Made by a program: the position numbers and the translations under genes
The notes under the pieces: generated by a model
What the model saw: the letters and a program-made list of their open reading frames with translations, nothing else
What the model was told of the DNA's origin: nothing
The model's database searches: none
In this document: positions 1 to 15,725 of the stretch, one piece after another
Numbering within the stretch: the stretch's first letter is position 1
How the letters are laid out: every line of letters begins with the position of its first letter
DNA from: Microbacterium sp. MM2322
Lineage (GTDB): Bacteria > Actinomycetota > Actinomycetes > Actinomycetales > Microbacteriaceae
Direction: 5' to 3'
Length of the DNA stretch: 64,000 bases
NCBI RefSeq assembly: GCF_964186585.1
Contig: NZ_OZ075067.1
Coordinates: 2,232,001 to 2,296,000 of the forward strand

Positions 1-107
1 GTGTGACCCTCGTCCTCGAGCCGGTCGGCCTCCACCAGGGCTGCCCCGCGGATCTCGTAGAGGACGTCCTTGAGCTTGGATGACTGGTCGAGGGTGCGCG
101 GGGTCAT
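1..107 (-). CDS. PLP-dependent aminotransferase, AlaA-like, N-terminus only
   Basis: Reverse translation from the ATG at 105-107 gives MTPRTLDQSSKLKDVLYEIR followed by an alanine/leucine-rich helix, and the window edge cuts the gene after 35 codons. The SSKLxxVxYxIRG block is the characteristic start of AlaA-type alanine/valine aminotransferases (class I/II, pyridoxal phosphate), which interconvert alanine and pyruvate with glutamate as partner. No catalytic lysine is visible because the body lies outside the window. The gene reads away from secA, and its -10 box (114-119) is 6 nt from the ATG, so the message is probably leaderless. The family call rests on the N-terminus alone. Confidence 0.7.
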   Translation of the reverse strand, partial: MTPRTLDQSSKLKDVLYEIRGAALVEADRLEDEGH

Positions 108-113
108 CGGTTC

Positions 114-119
114 AGAATA
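114..119 (-). promoter_or_regulatory. -10 box of a leaderless promoter (aminotransferase)
   Basis: Reading leftwards, TATTCT is followed by 6 nt (gaaccg) and then the ATG of the aminotransferase. That spacing puts the transcription start at the start codon. No Shine-Dalgarno fits in the gap, and no clear -35 is visible. Confidence 0.5.
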
Positions 120-182
120 GCGGGGGCCGACGGGGCCAATGACGGGTCGGTGGACCGCCCCGGCGCCCGTCGGCGCAGCCGT

Positions 183-2966
<2,784 letters not shown>

Positions 2967-3132
2967 GGAGGATCTCCATCTGTCGGTTCGCCACCCCGAC
3001 GAGCGATGTCGGGATGTCGGTGCGCGGGACGCGCAGACATACACCGCCATGTTATCGGCCCGTGACCTACGAGGTTGCTGGAGACGCTCGGCATCCCCCG
3101 CCCGGAGTCGACCTGCGGCATCCCTCGGCCCG

Positions 3133-3138
3133 TAAGAT
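3133..3138 (+). promoter_or_regulatory. -10 box of a leaderless promoter
   Basis: TAAGAT followed by 6 nt and the ATG at 3145. A TCGACC at 3108-3113 could be a poor -35 with 19-nt spacing. No ribosome-binding site fits between, so a leaderless message is likely. Confidence 0.45.
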
Positions 3139-3144
3139 CGGCGC

Positions 3145-4473
3145 ATGGCGGGTTTCTGGGGCAGACGAAAGCGCGAAGACGCGGAGATCGAGGCACAGGA
3201 TGCCGAGCTCAGCCGGAAGGCGGGAGCGGCACTCGTGTCGGCAGACGAGCGGATCCGGGTGACGGACGACGAGCTCGCCTACGCCGAGATCGAACTCGGA
3301 CGAGACGCGACGAAGGACCTGCGCGACGCGCTGGCCGCCGTGCGCCAACACCTCGGCGAGGCGTTCCAGCTGCATCAGCTCAACCACGACGAGATCCCCG
3401 ACACTCCCGAGGAGCTCCGCACCCGCAACGCACGCATCGTGCAGCTGTGCGAATGGGCCGAGGACCTGCTCGACGACCGCATGGAATCGCTCGGCGAGGC
3501 CATCGCCCGTGCGCGCCGCGCCCCTGAGATCATCGCCGGCATCCGTACCGACGTCGCGCGCCTGCGCGAACGCCTCCCGGCACTGACCGCGAGCCTGGAG
3601 CGGCTGTCGACGAGGTACTCGGATGCCGCGATGCGGACGGTCCTCGGCAACGCCGCCGAAGCGGCTCAGCTGCTCGACTTCGCCGAGCACAGCTCTGACG
3701 TGTCCGAGCGCCGCCGCGACGCGGGACAGCGCGAGCAGGCGAACCTCGCCCTCGAGACGGCGATCGAGGCATCCCGACGCGCCGGCACGCTCGTCGAAGC
3801 CGTCGACACGTTCGAGATCGAAGCGCTGCGCGCCGAGTCCACCCTCGCGGCGATCGTCGACGACTCGCGGGACGACCTGATCGTCGCCCAGCCCCTGCTG
3901 TCGACTCCTGCCGTCGCGAGCGCGGCCGCGGACCTCGAAGCCGCGCTCGGCTCGTTGACACCGGCGGGGAGCAAGCCCGATCCGTTCGCCGAGCTCACCC
4001 GACTGCGTGCCGCGAACGCGGCCCTGGATGCCGCAGTCGACAAGGCGCGCGAACGGGCCGCACGACCCGTGCCGACCGAGGATCACGTCCACCACGCGAT
4101 CGATGACGCCGACCGGCAGATCGGCGTCGCACGCAGCGTCATCTCCGGCCACCGCGGCTGGATCGGTGCGGACGCACGGACCCGGCTCGCCGAAGCGGAA
4201 CGAATCCGCGGCGACCTGATGCGTTTCGGGGGTCCGATCGACGAGGACGACCGGGACGAGGCGATGGGCCTCGCCCGCCGGGCGGCGCATTTGGCCGGCG
4301 AAGCGCTTCAGCTCGCTCAGCGGGACATCGATTCGTCCCGCCCCGACGACTGGGGCAACGGCGGGTACGGCGGTCGCGGTGGCATGGGCGGCGGGATGGG
4401 CGGCGGCAGCCTCGCCGGTGGCCTGCTCGGCGGCCTCGTCATCGGTGGCCTCCTCGACGGCATGTTCGACTGA
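3145..4473 (+). CDS. Conserved coiled-coil protein with glycine-rich hydrophobic C-terminus
   Basis: A 442-residue, highly charged alanine/glutamate/arginine-rich protein that is almost wholly helical (residues about 20-390). The last 35 residues switch to a Gly/Met-rich segment ending in a small hydrophobic [13 protein letters not shown] stretch and MFD. It has no signal peptide and no catalytic motif that I recognise. The composition and the Gly-rich end resemble the C-terminal half of actinobacterial TPM-domain membrane proteins, but the TPM domain itself is absent. The stop codon overlaps the next ATG (TGATG at 4471-4475), so it is translationally coupled to the serine hydrolase. Function unknown; the terminal segment may associate with membrane. 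Confidence 0.75.
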   Translation: MAGFWGRRKREDAEIEAQDAELSRKAGAALVSADERIRVTDDELAYAEIELGRDATKDLRDALAAVRQHLGEAFQLHQLNHDEIPDTPEELRTRNARIVQLCEWAEDLLDDRMESLGEAIARARRAPEIIAGIRTDVARLRERLPALTASLERLSTRYSDAAMRTVLGNAAEAAQLLDFAEHSSDVSERRRDAGQREQANLALETAIEASRRAGTLVEAVDTFEIEALRAESTLAAIVDDSRDDLIVAQPLLSTPAVASAAADLEAALGSLTPAGSKPDPFAELTRLRAANAALDAAVDKARERAARPVPTEDHVHHAIDDADRQIGVARSVISGHRGWIGADARTRLAEAERIRGDLMRFGGPIDEDDRDEAMGLARRAAHLAGEALQLAQRDIDSSRPDDWGNGGYGGRGGMGGGMGGGSLAGGLLGGLVIGGLLDGMFD

Positions 4474-5303
4474 TGCCCGCGCTCGACGAAGCGGTCGCCG
4501 TCTCGCAGGACTGGGACGTGCCGCACGCCTCCGTCGCTGTCGTGAGCGCGGACGGCCGGACCGCGGCATCCGCGGGCGATCAGGATCGCGTGTACCGTCT
4601 CGCATCGGTGACGAAACTCCTCAGCGCCTACGCGGCGCTCGTCGCAGTCGAAGAGGGTGCGCTCGCGCTCGACCAGCCCGCCGGCCCGCCGGGCGCCACC
4701 GTCGAGCATCTCCTCGCGCACACCGCCGGCTACGACTTCTCGACGTCTGCCCTCCGGGCCGCTCCCGGCGAGCGCCGGTTGTACTCGAACACGGGGTTCG
4801 AGGTGCTCGCCGACCTGCTGGAATCCGAGACCGGCATCGCCTTCGACGCGTACGCGCACGAGGCGGTGTTCGCCCCCCTTGCCATGGCGTCGACGACGAT
4901 CGGCGACTCCGCCGCGGCCGGGGGATCGTCCTCGGCCGCCGACCTGGCGCGCTTCGCCGCCGAATTGCAGGAGCCCCGGCTGCTCGACCCGGCGACCTTG
5001 ACGCGAGCCACGGGAGTGTCCTTCCCGGGACGCCGCGGCATCCTGCCGGGATTCGGCCAGCAGCCGGAGAACGACTGGGGGCTCGGGCTCGAGATCCGCG
5101 GCACCAAGAGCCCGCACTGGACGGGTGCGCACAACTCCCCCGAGACGTTCGGACACTTCGGACAGTCGGGGACGTTCCTCTGGGTCGACCCGCGCGCCGG
5201 GGCCGCTCTCGTCGCCCTGACCGATCGCCCGTTCGGCGCGTGGGCTGCGGAGACCTGGCCGCCCTTCAGCGACGGCGTCCTCGAGGCCCTCGCGTCGCGA
5301 TGA
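4473..5303 (+). CDS. Serine hydrolase, beta-lactamase/class C PBP family
   Basis: A 276-residue protein of the beta-lactamase/esterase fold. The catalytic SxxK is SVTK (in YRLASVTKLL, around residue 50), the second motif is YSN (in RLYSNTGFEV), and the HxG-type third motif is HFGQSG near residue 230. There is no signal peptide, so it is probably cytoplasmic and more likely an esterase or peptidase than a drug-inactivating beta-lactamase. The length is short for class C enzymes (about 350), with reduced insertions. It shares a message with the upstream coiled-coil gene through a 1-nt stop/start overlap. The substrate cannot be told from sequence. Confidence 0.85.
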   Translation: MPALDEAVAVSQDWDVPHASVAVVSADGRTAASAGDQDRVYRLASVTKLLSAYAALVAVEEGALALDQPAGPPGATVEHLLAHTAGYDFSTSALRAAPGERRLYSNTGFEVLADLLESETGIAFDAYAHEAVFAPLAMASTTIGDSAAAGGSSSAADLARFAAELQEPRLLDPATLTRATGVSFPGRRGILPGFGQQPENDWGLGLEIRGTKSPHWTGAHNSPETFGHFGQSGTFLWVDPRAGAALVALTDRPFGAWAAETWPPFSDGVLEALASR

Positions 5304-5319
5304 GACGACGATGCGGAAC

Positions 5320-5357
5320 GACGAAGGGCGGATGCCGCGCAGCATCCGCCCTTCGTC
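5320..5357. terminator. Bidirectional hairpin terminator
   Basis: A 16-bp perfect stem (GACGAAGGGCGGATGC and its complement) with a 6-nt loop lies between the converging serine hydrolase and hpf genes. Outer bases extend the pairing further. There is no long T tract, as is common in high-GC genomes. Confidence 0.8.
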
Positions 5358-5368
5358 GTCTCAGGAGG

Positions 5369-6028
5369 TCAGGAAGCGAGCTCCGCGGGGGCGGCAGTGG
5401 TCGTGAGGGAGATCACACCGTAGTCCCAGCCCTTGCGGCGGTAGACGACGCTCGGCTGGTCGCTACGTGCGTCGATGAAGAGGAAGAAGTCGTGGCCGAC
5501 CAGCTCCATCCGGTCGACGGCCTCTTCCACCGTCATCCATTCGGGGTCGAAACGCTTGGTGCGGATGACGACGGGGGTGTAGTCCTCTTCGTCCTCGGCG
5601 CCGGTCACGATCGGCACCTCCCCCGTGGCGACCGCCCGGATGACGTCGACGGATGCGGGCTGCACGTCGATGCCCTGCAGCGTGCCGGTGCCCTTTTCGA
5701 GCTTCGCGCCGCGGGGGTGGTTGCGCAGGTCGACGCGCTTCTCCTTCGCACGGCGGATCTGCTCGGCGAGCTTGGTGATCGCGACGTCGAGAGCGGCGAA
5801 CTTGTCGCCGTCCACCGCCTCGGCTCTGACGAGGGGGCCCTTGCCGGTGAGGGTGACCTCGACCGTCTCGTCCTCGCGTCCACCGTTGTGGTAGACGCGG
5901 TGCGTGACCTTGATGTCGAGCCGCTGGGCTCGAGGGGCAAGGTGCTCGATTCGGGCGGACTTCTCTTCGACGACTGTGCGGAAACGATCGCTGACGCTGA
6001 CGCCCACACCGACGATGTTGATTTCCAT
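5369..6028 (-). CDS. hpf: Long-form ribosome hibernation promoting factor
   Basis: HPF binds the 30S decoding centre and drives pairing of idle 70S ribosomes into 100S dimers. At 219 residues this is the long form. Residues 1-100 (from MEINIVGVGV) are the RaiA/S30AE domain, then a linker, then the C-terminal dimerisation domain (VVIRTKRFDPEWMTVEEAV through WDYGVISLT). The start at 6026-6028 is fixed by AGGAGGT 7 nt upstream and by the family N-terminus; a longer open frame upstream lacks this. It sits next to secA and the comF-like gene as in mycobacteria. The promoter candidate is at 6093-6121. Confidence 0.95.
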   Translation of the reverse strand: MEINIVGVGVSVSDRFRTVVEEKSARIEHLAPRAQRLDIKVTHRVYHNGGREDETVEVTLTGKGPLVRAEAVDGDKFAALDVAITKLAEQIRRAKEKRVDLRNHPRGAKLEKGTGTLQGIDVQPASVDVIRAVATGEVPIVTGAEDEEDYTPVVIRTKRFDPEWMTVEEAVDRMELVGHDFFLFIDARSDQPSVVYRRKGWDYGVISLTTTAAPAELAS

Positions 6029-6092
6029 CCCTGACCTCCTTGTTCCGGTCCACCCGGTCAAGGGCGGACCGCGGTTCGCCTTGTGTCCCCCC

Positions 6093-6121
6093 ACCGTAGT
6101 GCTGCTCCTGCGCTGTGTCAC
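6093..6121 (-). promoter_or_regulatory. Candidate sigma-70-type promoter for hpf
   Basis: Reading leftwards, GTGACA (-35, one mismatch from TTGACA) is followed by 17 nt and TACGGT (-10). The predicted start lies near 6086, giving a leader of about 58 nt that includes the strong AGGAGGT ribosome-binding site. Confidence 0.5.
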
Positions 6122-6145
6122 GGCCGGATCACGATGAATCCCGTT

Positions 6146-6820
6146 TCAGCCTCCTGGGCGATGCCGGAGGGGCGTCGCCGCGATCGTGACCGCCCCCGCG
6201 ACGGCGACCCCCGCCGCGGTCAGCGCCCGCGTCGCCTCCTCGAGGGTGGCTCCCGTCGTGACGACGTCGTCCACCAGAACGACGGCGCGTCCCCGCAGAC
6301 GTTCCGCCGCGCTCGGGCGTGCCCGCATCGCGCCCGCCAGGTTCGCGGCGCGACCGTCGCGGGTCAAGCTGCGCTGGTCCGCCGTCGCGCGGGCGACGCT
6401 GAGGAGTGGGAACGGCCGCCAGCCCGCCCGGCGGGCCGCGAGCACGACGGGGGCGTAGCCGCGTCGGCGCATCGACGATCGGCTGGCGGGGACGGCGACG
6501 GGGACGCCGTCGAGTCCCGCCGGCCACGCCTCTCGGAGTGCGATCCCGAGCGGCCGGGCGAGCCCGGTCCTCCCGTCCTCCTTGAACGAGCGGATGACGC
6601 GCGCCGCCACCCCGTCGAACACGAGGGCGCTCCGTACCTCGAGTCCACCGGGGAGTTGGCGGACACGCGCAGACGCGCGGAGCTGCTCCCGGCAGGGCTC
6701 GCAGAGATCGCGGTCGGCGAGGTCGCACCCGGCGCACGACACCGGGAACACGACGGCGAGCGCGTCTTCGACGGCCCGGCGCGCGCTCAGCGCGAGGGAA
6801 GAGGCGGTGGGAGGCGGCAT
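6146..6820 (-). CDS. ComF-family phosphoribosyltransferase-like protein
   Basis: A 224-residue ComF homologue. An N-terminal cysteine pair CAGC plus CEPCR makes the zinc-finger-like element. The phosphoribosyltransferase signature VVLVDDVVTTGATL lies around residue 180. In transformable bacteria ComF helps single-stranded DNA uptake; in actinobacteria the role is not established and other competence genes are not in this window. Its place between hpf and lpqB matches the mycobacterial order. The gap of 94 nt to the lpqB stop shows no clear terminator. Confidence 0.88.
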   Translation of the reverse strand: MPPPTASSLALSARRAVEDALAVVFPVSCAGCDLADRDLCEPCREQLRASARVRQLPGGLEVRSALVFDGVAARVIRSFKEDGRTGLARPLGIALREAWPAGLDGVPVAVPASRSSMRRRGYAPVVLAARRAGWRPFPLLSVARATADQRSLTRDGRAANLAGAMRARPSAAERLRGRAVVLVDDVVTTGATLEEATRALTAAGVAVAGAVTIAATPLRHRPGG

Positions 6821-6914
6821 CCGCTCAGCGTGCGTCGCCGCTCACGCGCGCGGACCTCGCGCGCGGCTGCCCGGGGACGCCCCGCCGAGCGGAGATCCTG
6901 GGGAGGAGACGGGG

Positions 6915-8588
6915 TCAGCCGGGGAGGCCCTGCTGCCCCGCCAGCACGCTCACGTCGGATGCGAGGACCTGCCACGACCCGCGCTGCACGTAGAGGCTGC
7001 CGTCGTCGGTGAGGAGGCTCACGCTGCCGCTCTGGTTGCCACCCGCGATCGCGACGATGCCGTCGGGGCCGCGGACCTCCGTGCCCAGGCCGCCGATCGT
7101 CTGCTCGCGCACGACACGCTGCTGACCGTCGACGAAGACGAGCGCGAGCGTCGCACCGTCGATCCACGTGAGATCCACCCCGCGGCCGCCAAGAGTGGCC
7201 ACCGGAAGCGGCTCACCGAGCGAGGTCGGTACGCCGTTCTCGTCACGGATGATCCCGGCGACCCACACGGCCGATTCGCCGCCCGCTCGAACGAGCGCCG
7301 CGACCCGGGCGCCGTCGCGCGATACGCGCATCGCCGTCACCTCGGACGCTCCGACCCATCCCGACGAGATGGTCTGCGCATTGCCGTCCGGGCCGTAGGC
7401 CGCGATCGTCCCCGGCTTGTCACGGGGGACCGTCCAGATGTAGCCGAACGTGTCGATCGTGGGCGCCGTCATCCCCGCACGAGTGTCGAGTCCGACGCGA
7501 GTGCCGTCCGACGACACCCGGTAGATGGCGCCGGTCCCGGTGCGAACCGCCGCAGTGGTGCGGGCGGCATCCAGCTCGACCGCCCGCGGATCCAGGCCGT
7601 CGAAAGCCGCCGCGAAACCGGGCACCGATTCGATGTCGCGCCCCGAGAGGAATCCGAACTTCCCGTCCTGCAGCACGAGCGGGCGCGCATCGACCGCGGT
7701 CGATCGGGCGGTTCGGGCCGTTACGTCGAGCGGCTCGTCGCCGACGAGCATCTGGACATCGAGGATGCCGGCACCCGCCAGGCTCGCTTCGAGCTGGGCT
7801 TTCATGCGCGCCAATGTTTCGCGGGACAGATCGCGGATGGAGGGATCGAACGATATCTGCGCAACCCCGGACTCGACCGGCACCGACGGCTGGGTGAGGG
7901 TCGCCTCGCCCGTGAAGGCCGTTCGCACCGACCCCGCGAGCCAGGGGCTCGGCGCGCCCGACACGAGCGCCGCCGTGATGCGGGTAGCCGGGTTCGTCGA
8001 CGGGAACCAGCGAACGTCGGGGATGAGGGTGCGCCAGGCGCGATCGAAGTAGGAGAGGTCGTAGCTCTGGAAGACCGAGCCGAACCGGTTCGCGTCGAGC
8101 ACGATGCCGTCGGGCGCCTGGGAGATACGCCACTGCCCGCGCTCCTTGGCGAGGGAGAAGGTGAAGGGGATGCGGCCCTTCTCGGCCGGCTCGTACGATC
8201 CGGCCGAGTCGACGATCGCAACGGGCTCGACCGTGAAGACGATCTCGTTCTCGCTGGGCGCGGAGATCGCACTCTCCCCGGGCCGGTAGACGGTGACGTT
8301 CGCCTGCGGCTGCCACTTCTGCCGGAACTGCTTCGTGAGGAACTCCTGCGCGACCTCCCAATTGCCGCGAGGACCGGAGCCGGCGGCGATGAAGCCCTCG
8401 ACGATCTGCTGGGGCGTGGCATCCCCCACCGGCCCATCGGGCACGTAGGAGAAGTCCGGCGGCCCCTCGACCTCGTCGATCGCCTTCCCGACGTGCACCG
8501 GGCCGCCGATGGGCAGGCCCGCGCACGCCGTCAGGACGAGCGCGAGGACGACGGCGAGCGTGGCCGCGAAGCGTCGGCGGATGATCAT
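6915..8588 (-). CDS. lpqB: MtrAB-associated lipoprotein LpqB
   Basis: LpqB is an outer-leaflet lipoprotein that acts with the MtrB sensor in envelope homeostasis. The 557-residue product starts MIIRRRFAATLAVVLALVL and has the lipobox LTAC, giving a lipidated cysteine near residue 22. A GerMN-type domain covers roughly 160-310, followed by a beta-propeller-like LpqB domain with repeated WV/DG blades. Its ATG overlaps the mtrB stop (ATGA, 8585-8588), so it is translationally coupled and is the last gene of mtrA-mtrB-lpqB. Confidence 0.96.
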   Translation of the reverse strand: MIIRRRFAATLAVVLALVLTACAGLPIGGPVHVGKAIDEVEGPPDFSYVPDGPVGDATPQQIVEGFIAAGSGPRGNWEVAQEFLTKQFRQKWQPQANVTVYRPGESAISAPSENEIVFTVEPVAIVDSAGSYEPAEKGRIPFTFSLAKERGQWRISQAPDGIVLDANRFGSVFQSYDLSYFDRAWRTLIPDVRWFPSTNPATRITAALVSGAPSPWLAGSVRTAFTGEATLTQPSVPVESGVAQISFDPSIRDLSRETLARMKAQLEASLAGAGILDVQMLVGDEPLDVTARTARSTAVDARPLVLQDGKFGFLSGRDIESVPGFAAAFDGLDPRAVELDAARTTAAVRTGTGAIYRVSSDGTRVGLDTRAGMTAPTIDTFGYIWTVPRDKPGTIAAYGPDGNAQTISSGWVGASEVTAMRVSRDGARVAALVRAGGESAVWVAGIIRDENGVPTSLGEPLPVATLGGRGVDLTWIDGATLALVFVDGQQRVVREQTIGGLGTEVRGPDGIVAIAGGNQSGSVSLLTDDGSLYVQRGSWQVLASDVSVLAGQQGLPG

Positions 8589-10264
8589 GTTCTCTCCTCC
8601 CGCTGCGGCAGGGTGATCGGCTGGGTCAGGCCGAGGTCGCCGAGCGCGGCGTCGTCGCGCGGATCGAGCTCGATCGGCGAGCTGCCGGACAACTGCTCCC
8701 CCACGCGACGAGGCAACGTCAGGACGAAATGGCTACCGCCGCCGAGCTCGGACCAGACCTCGAGTGTGCCGCCGTGCAGCCGCGCGTCGCCGAGGGCGAT
8801 CGACAGACCCAATCCCGTCCCGCCGATCGTCCGACGGCGGGACGGGTCCGCACGCCAGAACCGGTCGAACACCCTCTCCGTGTCGGCTTCGCTCATCCCG
8901 AGCCCGAAGTCGCGCACGCCCAGAGCGACGGCCCGCTGATCGCTGTCGACGGTCACGACGATCGGGCGCCCTTCGCCGTGCTCGATGGCGTTTCCGAGCA
9001 GATTCCGGACGATCCGACGGATGCGGCGGGGATCCATCTCCACTGGCGAGTACCCACCGGGGGCGACCAGGCGCACGTCGCTGCCGTGCTGCTCGGCGAG
9101 CTGGGCCATCGACTCGATCGTGTCTTCGGCGAGGTGCGCGAGACTCGTCGGCTCGAGCTCGAGCTGCACCGATCCGGCGTCGTAGCGGCTGATCTCGAGG
9201 AGGTCCACGAGGAGCACTTCGAAGCGCTGCACCTGCGCGTGCAGAAGTTCGGCGGCGCGCGATGTCGAGGCGTCGAACTCGTCCCGCTGATCGTTGATCA
9301 TGTCGGCCGCGAGACGGATGGTGGTCAGCGGCGTGCGGAGTTCGTGCGAGACGTCGGAGACGAAGCGCTGCTGGACGAGCGAGAGCTCGGCGAGTTCCTT
9401 GATCTGTCCCTCGATGCTGTCGGCCATCGCGTTGAACGAACGCCCCAGAGTCGCGAACTCGTCTTCGCCGCGGACCGGGAGGCGCACACCGAGGTCTCCT
9501 GCGGCGAGCTTCGCGCTCGTCTCGGCGGCCTGGGCGATCGGCACGGTGACGGAGCGGAGCACGAACAGCGAGATCCCGCCGATCAAGACGAGCAGAGCCG
9601 CGCCGACGACCCACAGAGTGACCTGCACGAACTGCAGGGTCTGCGCCTCCGACCCCAGGTCGTACGCGAAGTAGACCTCGTAGGCGCCCGCCTCGGGAAC
9701 GTTCAGCTGCTGGCCGACGATGATCCCCGGCGTCTCACCGCCGTCCGCTTCGGGGAGTCCGATCGACTGCCACCACTGCCGGTCCCCCGTCAGACGCACG
9801 CTCTCGCGGAGCTCGGGCGAGATCATCGACTCCTCGAGGCCGCCGGCCTCGAAGTTCTGCGGCGCGATCGCCGACGGCTCGTCGTCGATGCGGAAGACCG
9901 CGAGCATCGTCGTACCCGCCTGCCGCGAGAGGATCTCCCGACGAACCTCGTCCATCAGCACCTGCAGGGCGACCTCGTCGCTGTCGACGACGGCCGCGTC
10001 GAACGTGCTCTGCGCGGCCTGCGTCGCCCGCTGCGCGGCATCCTGCACCTGTTCGGCGCGGGACTCGTACAGGTCGGTCAGGATCGCGAGCGACATCCAG
10101 ACGAGGGCGATGAGGATCGTCAGCGCGGTGAGGGTGAGCGTCACCGAGAGCGTGCGGAAGCGCAGCGACCGACGCCAGAGGAACCGGATGCGACGCTGCC
10201 ACGACCGCCAGTCCCGCCACGGCGGGACCACCGTGTGTGTGCTGGTGCGCGCGGTCACCGACAC
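8585..10264 (-). CDS. mtrB: Sensor histidine kinase MtrB
   Basis: Membrane sensor that phosphorylates MtrA and controls cell-wall hydrolase and division genes in actinobacteria. The 559 residues show a cytoplasmic basic N-terminus, TM1 about 39-62, an extracytoplasmic sensor region about 65-210, TM2 about 214-236, HAMP about 237-290, and the dimerisation/phosphoacceptor motif FVSDVSHELRTPL with His307. The ATPase N box (NLLGNAIEHG) and G boxes (DFGLGMS, GGTGLGLSI) follow. It starts with GTG 19 nt after the mtrA stop and overlaps lpqB by 4 nt. Confidence 0.97.
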   Translation of the reverse strand: MSVTARTSTHTVVPPWRDWRSWQRRIRFLWRRSLRFRTLSVTLTLTALTILIALVWMSLAILTDLYESRAEQVQDAAQRATQAAQSTFDAAVVDSDEVALQVLMDEVRREILSRQAGTTMLAVFRIDDEPSAIAPQNFEAGGLEESMISPELRESVRLTGDRQWWQSIGLPEADGGETPGIIVGQQLNVPEAGAYEVYFAYDLGSEAQTLQFVQVTLWVVGAALLVLIGGISLFVLRSVTVPIAQAAETSAKLAAGDLGVRLPVRGEDEFATLGRSFNAMADSIEGQIKELAELSLVQQRFVSDVSHELRTPLTTIRLAADMINDQRDEFDASTSRAAELLHAQVQRFEVLLVDLLEISRYDAGSVQLELEPTSLAHLAEDTIESMAQLAEQHGSDVRLVAPGGYSPVEMDPRRIRRIVRNLLGNAIEHGEGRPIVVTVDSDQRAVALGVRDFGLGMSEADTERVFDRFWRADPSRRRTIGGTGLGLSIALGDARLHGGTLEVWSELGGGSHFVLTLPRRVGEQLSGSSPIELDPRDDAALGDLGLTQPITLPQREERT

Positions 10265-10283
10265 GATCGGAGGCTCCGGCCGG

Positions 10284-10964
10284 TCACACGGCGGCGCCGG
10301 CGCGATAACCCACGCCGCGCACGGTCGTCACGATCTGAGGGTTGTCGGGGTCGCGCTCGACCTTGGCCCGGAGCCGCTGGACGTGGACGTTCACGAGGCG
10401 GGTGTCGGCCTTGTAGTGGTAGCCCCAGACCTGCTCGAGCAGCATCTCGCGGGTGAAGACCTGCTGCGGCTTGGACGCCAGGGCGACGAGGAGTTCGAAT
10501 TCGAGCGGAGTGAGGGCGATGATGCCGTCTGCTCGTCGTACCTCGTGCGCCGCGACGTCGACCGTCAGATCGCCGATCCGCAGGTTCTCCGCGTTCGCAT
10601 CCGCGGTCGGCCGGAGTCGGGTGCGGATGCGGGCGACGAGCTCCTTCGGGTTGAAGGGCTTCACGATGTAGTCGTCGGCACCGGACTCGAGCCCTCGGAC
10701 GACATCAGCGGTGTCGGTGCGGGCGGTGAGCATGATGATGGGGACGCCGGACTCGGCGCGCACGCGAGTGCACACCTCGATGCCGTCCATCCCGGGCAGC
10801 ATCAGGTCGAGCAGGATGAGGTCGGGACGCTCGTCCCGCCAGGCGTCAACGGCGCCGGCGCCGTCAGCGCAGAAGGCGACATCGAAGCCTTCGGTGCGCA
10901 GGACGATGCCGATCATCTCTGCGAGAGCGGTGTCGTCGTCGACCACCAGGATGCGCGATGTCAT
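10284..10964 (-). CDS. mtrA: Response regulator MtrA (OmpR family)
   Basis: Essential OmpR/PhoB-type regulator paired with MtrB. The 226 residues begin MTSRILVVDDD; the phosphoacceptor is Asp53 in LILLDLMLPGMDG, the switch lysine lies in DDYIVKPF, and a winged-helix DNA-binding domain (about 130-226) ends VRGVGYRAG. The ATG at 10962-10964 was chosen because it matches the family start; an in-frame GTG 14 codons upstream would add a non-conserved extension. The ribosome-binding site is weak (AAGGA about 14 nt upstream). The tmk gene found between mtrA and the adenosylhomocysteinase gene in mycobacteria is absent here; katG and fur take its place. Confidence 0.97.
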   Translation of the reverse strand: MTSRILVVDDDTALAEMIGIVLRTEGFDVAFCADGAGAVDAWRDERPDLILLDLMLPGMDGIEVCTRVRAESGVPIIMLTARTDTADVVRGLESGADDYIVKPFNPKELVARIRTRLRPTADANAENLRIGDLTVDVAAHEVRRADGIIALTPLEFELLVALASKPQQVFTREMLLEQVWGYHYKADTRLVNVHVQRLRAKVERDPDNPQIVTTVRGVGYRAGAAV

Positions 10965-11056
10965 AAAGCCGATGTCGTCCTTCGGGGTTGGCGGATGCCG
11001 GTGCACCCCCCACGGGTGAGTCCACAGTAACTGACGGGTGCCCGCTCGTGCCCGGA

Positions 11057-11096
11057 CGACGCACGGCCCCTCCCCGAAAGGAGGGGCCGTGCGTCG
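11057..11096 (-). terminator. Terminator of the fur-katG operon
   Basis: A perfect 17-bp GC-rich stem (11057-11073 with 11080-11096) and a 6-nt loop sit 16 nt past the katG stop. It also separates katG from the mtrA promoter region on the same strand. Confidence 0.85.
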
Positions 11097-11111
11097 ATCT
11101 GCGGCTGCGGA

Positions 11112-13926
<2,815 letters not shown>

Positions 13927-13932
13927 GCCCTC

Positions 13933-13938
13933 ACCCTA
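13933..13938 (-). promoter_or_regulatory. -10 box of the leaderless fur-katG promoter
   Basis: Reading leftwards, TAGGGT is followed by 6 nt and the fur ATG. A TTGAAT at 13955-13960 is a plausible -35 with 16-nt spacing and falls inside the palindrome, so a bound repressor would block polymerase. Confidence 0.55.
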
Positions 13939-13942
13939 CGCG

Positions 13943-13965
13943 TTCTTTTGATCTATTCAAAAGAA
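13943..13965. promoter_or_regulatory. Inverted-repeat operator, probable FurA box
   Basis: TTCTTTTGA, 5 nt, TCAAAAGAA: a perfect 9-bp inverted repeat. It is strikingly AT-rich in this GC-rich DNA and lies across the -35/spacer region of the fur promoter, 17 nt from the fur start codon. Autoregulation by FurA is the simplest reading. Confidence 0.7.
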
Positions 13966-13987
13966 AATCCGGCCGGGCGTGTCGGTG

Positions 13988-15445
<1,458 letters not shown>

Positions 15446-15467
15446 GGGCCCATCCTGCCACGCAGAA

Positions 15468-15683
15468 TCAGACGCGGAGCGTCTCGTGACGGACGACGAC
15501 CCACCCCTTCGGGACGGACATGCGGCCCGTGTGGATGGCGCAGAGATCGTGGGCGTGGGGGTCGTTCCCCGCGCCGAGCGGACCGAGGACGGCCATCTGG
15601 TCGCCGTAGTCGTAGGTCAGGGTCGTCACGGCCTCACGGGCGCAGCCCACCTTGGAGCAGAGTCTCTCGAGCATCGTGCTCAC
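15468..15683 (-). CDS. DUF3499 family protein
   Basis: A 71-residue actinobacterial protein of unknown function. It has the family pattern: [20 protein letters not shown], then [25 protein letters not shown] and VVRH. Three cysteines and several histidines (Cys-x4-Cys near the start, HAHDLC and IH later) suggest a small metal-binding fold; that is inference. In mycobacteria the homologue sits near manB, the zincin-like gene and whiB2; here the biotin operon has come between it and the zincin-like gene. It probably shares a message with ahcY. Confidence 0.85.
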   Translation of the reverse strand: MSTMLERLCSKVGCAREAVTTLTYDYGDQMAVLGPLGAGNDPHAHDLCAIHTGRMSVPKGWVVVRHETLRV

Positions 15684-15725
15684 GCTATCCCTGCACCAGC
15701 CGCGCTCCTGGATGCCGCGCCGGTC

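Noticed and set aside
4473..5303. Antibiotic-resistance beta-lactamase
   Set aside because: No signal peptide, short length and reduced motifs suggest a cytoplasmic esterase- or peptidase-like hydrolase.
15446..15467. SAH riboswitch upstream of ahcY
   Set aside because: Only 22 nt separate ahcY from DUF3499, too short for the element, and no conserved hairpin is visible in that gap.
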